26,440 nucleotides of DNA, from contig CBFCZU010000028.1 in NCBI GenBank assembly GCA_965602635.1, forward strand, positions 1 through 26,440, read 5' to 3'. Below the pieces are notes generated by a model. The model had not been told where the DNA came from and ran no database searches. It worked only from the letters and a program-made list of their open reading frames with translations. The position numbers and the translations under genes are program-made. Source of the DNA: CBFCZU01 sp965602635. Its GTDB lineage: Bacteria; Planctomycetota; Phycisphaerae; SM23-33. Shown piece by piece: positions 1 through 6,588 of the stretch; positions within the stretch are counted from its first letter, which is position 1, and each line of letters starts with the position of its first letter.

Positions 1-54
1 GGGGCGCGTTTGGCTTTTGCCGCCTTCGGGGCGCGTTTGGCTTTTGCCGCCTTC
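1..54. repeat. Perfect 27-bp tandem repeat, two copies plus a partial third
   Basis: Positions 1-27 and 28-54 are identical. A diverged partial copy follows from about 55. The unit is nine codons of the minus-strand Lys/Ala-rich gene (KAAKAKRAP), so it is an in-frame protein repeat likely to vary in copy number. The array may continue to the left of the window. Confidence 0.85.
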
Positions 55-101
55 GAGGGGCGTTTGGCCTTGTCTGCTTTTGGCTTCTTGTCCCGTGCCA
101 T
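1..101 (-). CDS. Lys/Ala-repeat (histone H1-like) protein, N-terminal part, runs off the window
   Basis: Reading the minus strand from an ATG at 101 gives a very basic, low-complexity protein starting MARDKKPKADKAKRPSKAAK and continuing in units of KAAKAKRAP. Only 33 codons lie inside the window; the 3' end is missing. Two identical 27-bp units (1-27 and 28-54) encode the repeats. Basic Lys/Ala/Pro repeats of this type occur in bacterial histone H1-like and AlgP-like DNA- or RNA-binding tails, but the rest of the protein is unseen, so no function is assigned. The same frame stays open upstream to a stop near 283, and a TTG near 162 is another possible start. The ATG is preferred because it follows the sigma-54 promoter at 194-210 by about 82 nt. 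No clear Shine-Dalgarno is seen. Confidence 0.5.
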   Translation of the reverse strand, partial: MARDKKPKADKAKRPSKAAKAKRAPKAAKAKRA

Positions 102-193
102 TTGGCTGACGTACCAGTCTTTCTGCGCGCCCGGCTGCCCGTCCCGAGGTGGGGACAAAGGGACCGCCGGCGCATTCCGTCGCTGGCCAGCGG

Positions 194-210
194 TGCAAGC
201 CTCGTGCCAG
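194..210 (-). promoter_or_regulatory. Sigma-54 (-24/-12) promoter for the Lys/Ala-repeat gene
   Basis: On the minus strand the sequence is CTGGCACGAGGCTTGCA. It matches the sigma-54 consensus YTGGCACGRNNNTTGCW at every specified position. The -24 GG is at 208-207 and the -12 GC at 196-195, which predicts a start near 183, about 82 nt before the ATG at 101. An enhancer-dependent activator gene lies just upstream at 317-1780. Confidence 0.75.
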
Positions 211-316
211 ATGCGCGCAAGAGAACCTAACCCTCGCTTGGAAAGGGTGTTGTGAAAACAGGCAGGAACTGCGAGGTGCTAGTCGTCCGTGGTGGCCGCC
301 CCGGGGCGTCAGGATT

Positions 317-1780
317 TTATGCGAGCGGTGTTAGTTTTTCTGACGGTGGAGAGGCAGAATCGGACCCCTCGGCGGGCTGGCGCTGGCGGGCCTGGGACGG
401 CGGCTTGATGTCATAACGCTTGAGCTTGGCGTGGAGAGTAGCCCGGGTGATCCCCAGCAGCGCCGCCGCCCGCGTGCGCTGCCAGCCGGTCTCCTGCAGC
501 GCCCGCAGGATGAACTGCCGCTCAGCGGTCTCCAGGGAGAAGTCGCTGAGGCTGGTCGGCTCGTCGGCGCCGTGGGCCCCGGCCGCCGCCGACCGTTCGA
601 ATATCAGGCTTGCCGGCGAGATCTCCTGGCCCGTCCCAAGGATGATCGCCCGGTCGATGACGTTGCGGAGCTCTCGGACGTTTCCCGGCCAGTCATGCTC
701 GAGGAGCTTCTGGCGGGCCGGCTCGCCCAGGCCGCGAATCTCCCGCCGCTTCGGGATGTTCGAAGTCTCCAGGAAGTACTCCGCCAGCAGCAGGATGTCG
801 TCGCGCCGCCCCGGCGACCGCAGCGGCGGGATGGTGATCGGAAAGACCGCCAGGCGGTAGTACAGATCCCGCCGGAACCTGCCCTCCTCGGCCTCGGCGA
901 ACAGGTTGCGGTTGCTGGAGGCGATGATCGTCGCCCCGCAGCGGACGTCCTTCGTGCCGCCGACTCTGCGGAAGGTCTGCTCCTGGACGACCCGGAGCAG
1001 CTTGGCCTGGAGATCGGGCTGCATCTCGCTGATCTCGTCGAGGAATATGGTCCCGCCCCCGGCCAGCTCGAACAGTCCGGTCTTGTCTGCGTCTGCCCCG
1101 GTGAAGGCCCCCTTCACGTGCCCGAACAGCTCGCTTTCCAGCAGGCTGGCGGTCAGCGCCGCGCAGTTGATGGCCACGAACCTCTCTTCGTCCCCGCAGC
1201 GCCAGGCGTGGATCGACCGTGCGGCCAGCTCCTTGCCCGTGCCGGTCTCGCCCAGGATCAGCACCGGGTTGCAGCGGCTCTCTGCCACCACCCGGATGAC
1301 CTGAAGCGCCTCGACCATTCCGGGGCTCGTGCCGACGTTGGCGATACCCAGCGGGCACTCGGGGCTGAAGTAGTGCCCGTGGCGCTGCCGGGAGACGTCC
1401 TGATCCATGCCCTTTACCAGCCGGGCGAGGGACTCCTCGTCCAGCGGGCCGGGGATGTAATCGTACGCCCCGGCGCGGACGAAGCGGACCGCCTGGTCCA
1501 CGCTGGGGCTCTCGGCCACGACGACGACGGGTGTAGCCGGCGCCATGTGGCGCAGCGCCGTGATGGCTTCCAGCCCCCCGGTTGCCGAAACGCTCTCCAG
1601 AACCAGGACCAGGTCCGGGCAGTGCCGCGCCAGCAGCTCCTGGGTGCCCGCGGCGTCGCGGGCGTACAGGACCTCCTCGGCAATCTTGTGCAGGGGACTG
1701 GGCGCCTCGGCCCCGGCCGAGGGGGCCGGGGAGCCGATTGCCAACACCGTTCGTAAACGCAAACCTTGGCCTTGGCCCAT
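317..1780 (-). CDS. Sigma-54-dependent transcriptional activator (NtrC/FlrC/FleQ type) with degenerate receiver
   Basis: This 487-residue protein has the NtrC-family order: a receiver-like domain (about 10-125), an AAA+ domain (about 145-380) and a Fis-type HTH (about 420-460). The AAA+ domain keeps Walker A GETGTGKE (177-184), the sigma-54-contacting GAFTGA loop (224-229), Walker B GGGTIFLDE (241-249) and the arginine-finger region FRRDLYYRL. The receiver is atypical: Leu61 stands where the phospho-acceptor Asp should be (context CPDLVLVLESV), Ala89 replaces the conserved Thr/Ser and Gly111 the conserved Lys. It probably works without phosphorylation, as FleQ/FlrA-type flagellar activators do. 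It is divergent from the flagellar operon, which has a sigma-54 promoter, so it is the likely local activator. The start is ATG at 1780, just downstream of a 6-bp inverted repeat. FlbD, FlrC and FleQ are alternative names; I do not choose one. Confidence 0.9.
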   Translation of the reverse strand: MGQGQGLRLRTVLAIGSPAPSAGAEAPSPLHKIAEEVLYARDAAGTQELLARHCPDLVLVLESVSATGGLEAITALRHMAPATPVVVVAESPSVDQAVRFVRAGAYDYIPGPLDEESLARLVKGMDQDVSRQRHGHYFSPECPLGIANVGTSPGMVEALQVIRVVAESRCNPVLILGETGTGKELAARSIHAWRCGDEERFVAINCAALTASLLESELFGHVKGAFTGADADKTGLFELAGGGTIFLDEISEMQPDLQAKLLRVVQEQTFRRVGGTKDVRCGATIIASSNRNLFAEAEEGRFRRDLYYRLAVFPITIPPLRSPGRRDDILLLAEYFLETSNIPKRREIRGLGEPARQKLLEHDWPGNVRELRNVIDRAIILGTGQEISPASLIFERSAAAGAHGADEPTSLSDFSLETAERQFILRALQETGWQRTRAAALLGITRATLHAKLKRYDIKPPSQARQRQPAEGSDSASPPSEKLTPLA

Positions 1781-1781
1781 T

Positions 1782-1800
1782 GCTCAGCTTATCCCTGAGC
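1782..1800. promoter_or_regulatory. Inverted repeat against the start codon of the sigma-54 activator
   Basis: GCTCAG (1782-1787) and CTGAGC (1795-1800) are perfect arms around a 7-nt centre, and the element begins one base upstream of the minus-strand ATG (1778-1780). It covers the place where a ribosome-binding site should be. It could be an autoregulatory operator or an mRNA hairpin limiting translation. Function is inferred from position only. Confidence 0.4.
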
Positions 1801-2409
1801 GAAAGCTGGTGTCGGGATCGCCTCGGGCGCAGTTGAAGCCGGGGGATGCTGCCGATAGCCGCAGCGCGCGCTGGCAGCCGCCAGCCGGCGCGGCGCCGCA
1901 CACGACCTGGTGCGTCCCGTTATGGAGCAACCTGGTCCCAGGAGTCCGTTCCAAAGGACCTAGCCCTTTCTACAAGTGCCGCCGAGACGCTGTCTTAGCT
2001 AAGAGCTGTCCCCGTGTACCCCGCTTGAGGTAGGGGCCGAACTCTCGTCACGCCTCTGGGACGGCTTTACGGATATGACCGGTGGTCCAGCCGACCCGAC
2101 CATGGAGCAAACATCCGACGACCGCCGCTGTCGCCAGCGGCATTCTATTATCCTCGGAGCTATGCGGCCAAGTTCAACAGTCTTTTTCTGAAAAAGTACC
2201 GCAAACTGCGCTTTTGCCGGGGCTTCCAAGAGGGACGGCCCCGGGGTCGGAGTTCTCGACCGACAGCGATACCCCGTCATCGAGCGGAAGAATCTTCCGG
2301 TTCCCCCTCGCCGTGGGGGCTGGGTGCCGCTGCGAGCGCCCACGCATTCGGTCGCATTAGTTGCTACGCAACAGGCGTTTATGTGATGCTTCCAGGCGCC
2401 GGCGGGCGT
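1801..2409. other. Divergent intergenic region with palindromes, upstream of the flagellar operon
   Basis: I see no convincing gene here. Short palindromes stand out: TCTTAGCTAAGA at 1993-2004, an A/T-rich CTTTTTC-T-GAAAAAG at 2182-2196 in otherwise GC-rich DNA, and GTTGC-TAC-GCAAC at 2360-2372. The last is centred about 70 bp upstream of the predicted fliK transcription start, within range of an enhancer site for a sigma-54 activator. The assignment is inference. Confidence 0.4.
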
Positions 2410-2426
2410 CTGGCATGGGGGTTGCT
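2410..2426 (+). promoter_or_regulatory. Sigma-54 promoter of the fliK-flgL flagellar operon
   Basis: The sequence CTGGCATGGGGGTTGCT differs from the consensus YTGGCACGRNNNTTGCW at one position. The -24 GG (2412-2413) and -12 GC (2424-2425) are intact and correctly spaced. The predicted start is near 2437, leaving a short leader of about 19 nt before the fliK ATG. The AGGGAGGG at 2428-2435 therefore lies before the transcription start and cannot serve as a ribosome-binding site. Confidence 0.75.
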
Positions 2427-2455
2427 TAGGGAGGGTCTGCGAATGGCTTTGCGCG

Positions 2456-4219
2456 ATGAATGAAATTGCGACCAACATAATGAACGTGATCGTGCCGACG
2501 GCGGCGCCGTCGGGCGGGGCGCAGCGCCTCGGCCGCGAGGATCCCATCGGCAGGCGCCGTGTAGCCGAGCCCGAGGCTGGCATGGTGCCGGACCGGGGCG
2601 GCGAGGCAGACTCATCGCCGGCGCGGCAAGGCAATTCAACAGACCAAGCCGAGGGATCGCGTAAGAGGCAATCCGCCGGCCGCGGGGACGTCGGCAAGAA
2701 GGCCGAAGGGACGGAACCCCGGCAGCGGCGCGGGCTGGCAGGTCAATCGCCGCCGGCCGCGACTCGGGGGACGACCGCTCGCCTCAACAATAAGGACGTC
2801 GGTGCGGAGGCCTCGCCGGGCCTTGAAGGCAAGTCGCCCTTTGCCGCGCTGCTGCGGATGGTGGCCGGCCTCGGCACGGCGGCGGCCCCGACAGCCCAGC
2901 CGGCCGAGGCCAAGTCCGAGCCGGCAAAGGGCCAGCCGCAGGCACCCGTGGCCGCGCAGCCCAGTGCCGCGGGGCTTGGGGTGGTCAAGGCCGTTGTCGC
3001 CGTGCAAGCGGTGGCCCTGGCGCAGATGGCCGCCCCGGCCGCCGCGAATGGCAAGTCAGTCGCGCAGGTGCCTGCTGGCGAGATGCCCAAACCGCTTGCC
3101 CGTCCGGCCCCGGCCAATGGTAAGGTCATATCTGTCGCCCCGGCCGTCGTGACCGCCGGCAAGGGCGCGACGGCGCCCCAAGCGGTGGCTCAAGCGGCCC
3201 CGCAGCCCAAGGCCGACAGGCCGGCCGGCGAGGCTCAGCCCGCCGGGTCCGGGCAGGTGCCCGCAGTCGGCAAGGCTGGCCAGGCCGCGGCGAAGAACGT
3301 CTCGGCGCGGGTGGCGCAACCGGCTGCCGATCAGGCACTTGCAGCGCGGGTCGCGGGGGCGAGGCAGCAGGCCTCCCAGCCCCAGGCCGCGACGCCCGGC
3401 GAGCCGCTCCGCGCGGCGATGCGGGCACAAGGCCCGGGGGAAGTTGCCGCCCCGGCGGCTGGCGAAGGCTTCCGCCTGGCAGAGCAGCTCAAGGCCAGGC
3501 TCGCCCGGCGCAGCTCGGCGCCGGCCAGTGACGCTCAGCCAGGCCATCGTGTCGGATCGGTCAAGGGTCCTCAAGCGGCAGGCGAGGCGCCGGCGAACGT
3601 CGCCCAGGCTGCCTCCGCCGGCGCGGGCCGGGCGGTAGTCGTCGAGTTCTCCTCCGGGCAGGTCGGCGAGGTCGGCCAAGCCCCCGGCCGGGCTGTGTCG
3701 TCCGACGGCGCTTCGGCCCCGGGACGACTGGGTGGGCCTGACCTGTCCCAGGCGCCGGAAAGCTCCATGATCGACCAGATCGCCCGGGTCGTGCGTGCCA
3801 ATGCCGCCCGCACCGGCCGGCAGATCGTAGTCAGGCTGAATCCTCCCGAGCTGGGCAGGGTCCGCCTCACGCTGCACGCCGACGGCAGTGACGTCCGCGG
3901 CGTGCTGAAGGTCGAGAGCCCGGAGACATTCGCCGAGCTCCAGCGAGAGGCCGGGGCGCTCGTGCAGCGCCTGGCCGAGAGCGGCGTTCAGCTCCGCCGG
4001 CTGGACGTTGACCTCACCGACAACGGCTCGCAGGGATCGGACTCCGGCGGGTCGCCCGCGCGCGGCGGCCAGGGCCAGACACACGGCGGCCCCGCCGACA
4101 TGGGCCAGCAGACCACGCCGGACTCGACGGGTGAGGGCGACCGGAGCGAAGCCGACGCCGCGGCGACCATACCGAACGCATACCACGTGGACGACGAGTC
4201 CATCAACGTCTGGATCTAG
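2456..4219 (+). CDS. fliK: Flagellar hook-length control protein FliK
   Basis: The first gene of the operon encodes a 587-residue protein with the FliK layout. A long, disordered Ala/Pro/Gly/Gln-rich N-terminal ruler region (about 1-430) is followed by a compact C-terminal Flg_hook domain (about 440-530). That domain contains VVRLNPPELGRVRLTLHADG and a following stretch ending in LRRLDVDL, the diagnostic part of the family. FliK measures hook length and triggers the export switch from rod/hook to filament substrates. The tail after about 530 is Gly/Ser/Asp-rich. The start is ATG 2456; it has no clear Shine-Dalgarno and follows the predicted transcription start by only about 19 nt. An in-frame ATG at 2480 is an alternative. 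flgD begins 10 bp after the stop. Confidence 0.88.
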   Translation: MNEIATNIMNVIVPTAAPSGGAQRLGREDPIGRRRVAEPEAGMVPDRGGEADSSPARQGNSTDQAEGSRKRQSAGRGDVGKKAEGTEPRQRRGLAGQSPPAATRGTTARLNNKDVGAEASPGLEGKSPFAALLRMVAGLGTAAAPTAQPAEAKSEPAKGQPQAPVAAQPSAAGLGVVKAVVAVQAVALAQMAAPAAANGKSVAQVPAGEMPKPLARPAPANGKVISVAPAVVTAGKGATAPQAVAQAAPQPKADRPAGEAQPAGSGQVPAVGKAGQAAAKNVSARVAQPAADQALAARVAGARQQASQPQAATPGEPLRAAMRAQGPGEVAAPAAGEGFRLAEQLKARLARRSSAPASDAQPGHRVGSVKGPQAAGEAPANVAQAASAGAGRAVVVEFSSGQVGEVGQAPGRAVSSDGASAPGRLGGPDLSQAPESSMIDQIARVVRANAARTGRQIVVRLNPPELGRVRLTLHADGSDVRGVLKVESPETFAELQREAGALVQRLAESGVQLRRLDVDLTDNGSQGSDSGGSPARGGQGQTHGGPADMGQQTTPDSTGEGDRSEADAAATIPNAYHVDDESINVWI

Positions 4220-4229
4220 GAGAGCCTTA

Positions 4230-4655
4230 ATGAGCGCCGTCTCGAACAGCCTGAACAGCGCCGGGCAGATCCGCAGCGACTACCTGAACCTGCTTGTGAC
4301 CCAGTTGCGGAACCAGAACCCCCTGGATCCGATGGACAGTAACGACATGTCCTCGCAGTTGGCGCTGTTCTCGCAGTTGGAGCAGTTGGAGAACATGTCG
4401 AGCACGTTCCAGCACGTGCTGCTGACCGAGCAGCGGGGCCAGGCCTCCGACCTGATAGGCAAGCAGATCAGCTTCCGCCTCGGGGACGCGTTCGCGGAAG
4501 AAGATCAGGACATTGCCCTCACCTGGGAGCAGGCCCAGGAAGAAGTGGCCGGAGTGGTCGAGGGCGTTGAGGTCGCCGACGGGGCCGTCCGCGTCAAGGT
4601 GGGCAGCCTGAGGGTTGACCTCGCCGACATCCGCTCAATCAGGAACCAACAGTAG
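4230..4655 (+). CDS. flgD: Flagellar hook assembly (capping) protein FlgD
   Basis: This 141-residue protein carries the FlgD N-terminal signature DYLNLLVTQLRNQNPLDPMD followed by a Gln/Leu-rich helix (LALFSQLEQLENMSS). FlgD caps the growing hook and is lost once the hook is complete. The protein is shorter than enterobacterial FlgD (about 230 residues). The C-terminal part keeps only a small beta-rich segment with GKQISF and the VKVGSLRVDLADI ending, so the large Ig/tudor-like region is reduced. ATG 4230 is preferred over the longer open frame because it follows AGGAG at 4218-4222 and begins at the conserved N-terminus. It sits between fliK and flgE, the usual order. Confidence 0.92.
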   Translation: MSAVSNSLNSAGQIRSDYLNLLVTQLRNQNPLDPMDSNDMSSQLALFSQLEQLENMSSTFQHVLLTEQRGQASDLIGKQISFRLGDAFAEEDQDIALTWEQAQEEVAGVVEGVEVADGAVRVKVGSLRVDLADIRSIRNQQ

Positions 4656-4682
4656 CCTTGGGATAATGGGAAGGACTGAACC

Positions 4683-6563
4683 ATGGGAAACGCACTGCTT
4701 TCGGGAGTTTCGGGACTTCAGGCCCACCAGAAGATGCTGGACGTGGCCGGTGCCAACCTCGCGAACATCAACACCACCGCCTACAAGTCCAGCCGGGTGA
4801 CCTTCTCGGACCTGCTGAGCGAGACACTCAGGGACGCCGGCCAGCCCACCACGGTCATCGGCGGCACCAACCCGGTGCAGGTGGGCAGCGGGGTGCAGGT
4901 TTCCAGTATCGACAAGAATATGACCCAGGGCAGCATGGTCAACACCGGCCAGTCGCTGGACATGGCCATCGAGGGCTCGGGCTTCTTCGTCCTCAGCGAC
5001 GGGACGATGGATGTCTTCACCCGCGTCGGGTCCTTTGCCGTTGACTCGGACTTCTACCTGGTGGATCCGGCCACCGGCTACCGCGTCCAGCGGATCGGCA
5101 CCGAGGGCGTGGCCGAGGGCTTCCAGAGCATCGCCGACGACAGCATACGGATCCCCTATGACGTGGCCCTGCCGGCGCGGTCCACCACCACGGTCAGCTA
5201 TACCGGCAACCTCAGCGCCGACTCGGACGACGCCACGGTCCACACGCTCATCACGGACATCGCCTACACGGTCGAGGGCACGGGGGCGGCGGTGTCCACG
5301 AGCGCCCTGCTGGAGGACATGAGCCAGGTCACGACCGACCCGGTGACGGGCGACGAGATTCAGGTGTCGGTGATTCGGCGCGACGGGACCACTGCCACCG
5401 ACAACCTGACGATAACCCTCGACGCCGACTCTGCCGCTGGCGCCAGCACGGCCAACGGCGACCACACCGCGGCCGTCACGACCATCGACGTGGCCGCCGG
5501 CGGGGCGTTCGGCGTCGGCGATCTGATTCAGGCGAGCGGCTCGAGCGAGATCATGGAAGTGACGGCCGTGGTTGCCAACGCCCTCACCGTCGATCGTGGC
5601 TACGGCGGGACGACCGCCGCGGCCATTGCCGACACGACCGACATCGACATCCTCGCCACCACGGTCGGGCACCTGCTGGGCAAGATCGACGACCTGCTGG
5701 GCGGGGACGCCACGGCCACACTGAACAACGGCAAGATCGAAATCACCGAGGCCCAGGCCGGCTACAGCCAGGTGGACCTGGACCTGGCGATGACGAGCGG
5801 ATCCACCGGGGCGATCACCTTCCCGAAGTACTTCGAAATTGAGACCGCCGGCGGCGAGGAAGTCAGGGCCACCAACGTGCTGGTCTTCGACTCCCAGGGC
5901 ATTGCCCACAACCTCGCGGCCTCGTTCGTCCGCTCGGCGGCCAACACGTGGGACCTGGTGGTGACGTCGATCGAGGGGGACGTGGACATCGACAACGACG
6001 AGCGGCGGATCAAGGACATCGCCTTCCAGGCCGACGGCAGCTTCGGCGGCGTGGCCGTGTCGGAGCTCAGGCTCACTTTCGCCCACGACCCGAGCAACGA
6101 GCGGACCATCGACGTGGACTTCGGAACGATCGGCGAGTACGACGGGATCCAGCAGCTCGGCGGCGCCTCGACGGCCGTTGCCAGCGACCAGGACGGTTAC
6201 TCCTCGGGATACCTCACCGGCATGTCGGTCACCCGCGAGGGCGTGCTGACGGGCGTATTCACCAACGGCGTCCGGCGGGACATTGCCGCCATCAAGCTGG
6301 CGACGTTCCAGAACGCGGAGGGTCTGCAGGCCATAGGCAACAACTACTTCCAGCCGACCTCCAACTCCGGCAACCCGGTCCCCACCAAGGCCCTGGCCGG
6401 CGGGACCGGGGCGGTCAGCGGCTCGACCCTCGAGCGATCCAACGTGGAAGTGGCCCAAGAGTTCGTCAACCTCATCCAGGCCCAGAACGGATTCCAGGCC
6501 AACGCCCGCACCATTCGCATCGCCAACGAAATGCTCAGAGAGCTCGGCACGCTGATCCGCTAA
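4683..6563 (+). CDS. flgE: Flagellar hook protein FlgE
   Basis: This 626-residue protein has both D0 helices of the rod/hook family: N-terminal LLSGVSGLQAHQKMLDVAG with ANLANINTTAYKSSR, and C-terminal EFVNLIQAQNGFQANARTIR. The motif SLDMAIEGSGFFVL (about residue 95-110) is typical of FlgE/F/G. FlgE forms the hook, the universal joint of the flagellum. It is longer than the roughly 400-residue enterobacterial form. An insert at about residues 250-325 contains GDLIQASGSSEIMEVTAV and DRGYGGTTAA, resembling a small beta domain I associate with phage structural proteins. It follows flgD by 27 bp, with GAAGGA upstream of ATG 4683. The operon position supports the call over FlgF or FlgG. Confidence 0.95.
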   Translation: MGNALLSGVSGLQAHQKMLDVAGANLANINTTAYKSSRVTFSDLLSETLRDAGQPTTVIGGTNPVQVGSGVQVSSIDKNMTQGSMVNTGQSLDMAIEGSGFFVLSDGTMDVFTRVGSFAVDSDFYLVDPATGYRVQRIGTEGVAEGFQSIADDSIRIPYDVALPARSTTTVSYTGNLSADSDDATVHTLITDIAYTVEGTGAAVSTSALLEDMSQVTTDPVTGDEIQVSVIRRDGTTATDNLTITLDADSAAGASTANGDHTAAVTTIDVAAGGAFGVGDLIQASGSSEIMEVTAVVANALTVDRGYGGTTAAAIADTTDIDILATTVGHLLGKIDDLLGGDATATLNNGKIEITEAQAGYSQVDLDLAMTSGSTGAITFPKYFEIETAGGEEVRATNVLVFDSQGIAHNLAASFVRSAANTWDLVVTSIEGDVDIDNDERRIKDIAFQADGSFGGVAVSELRLTFAHDPSNERTIDVDFGTIGEYDGIQQLGGASTAVASDQDGYSSGYLTGMSVTREGVLTGVFTNGVRRDIAAIKLATFQNAEGLQAIGNNYFQPTSNSGNPVPTKALAGGTGAVSGSTLERSNVEVAQEFVNLIQAQNGFQANARTIRIANEMLRELGTLIR

Positions 6564-6588
6564 GCGGCCGCCGGCCTCACGAAAGACA

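Noticed and set aside
431..1756. A 441-codon open frame on the plus strand opposite the sigma-54 activator
   Set aside because: The minus strand encodes a complete, motif-rich NtrC-family protein. The plus frame is a GC-rich mirror with no family features.
1741..1778. A TTGGCC...TTGC pattern as another sigma-54 promoter near the activator start
   Set aside because: The distance between the GG and GC elements is wrong by one or two bases in each reading.
1922..2110. ATGGAGCAA occurring at 1922 and 2102
   Set aside because: The match is only nine bases, and the flanks differ. It is not distinguishable from chance.
2082..2360. A 92-codon plus-strand frame before the fliK promoter
   Set aside because: It has no motif, no ribosome site, and its composition looks like noncoding DNA. 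It contains the A/T-rich palindrome.
1999..2697. A 232-codon minus-strand frame in the fliK upstream region
   Set aside because: It runs across the sigma-54 promoter and into fliK, has no recognisable motif and no ribosome site.
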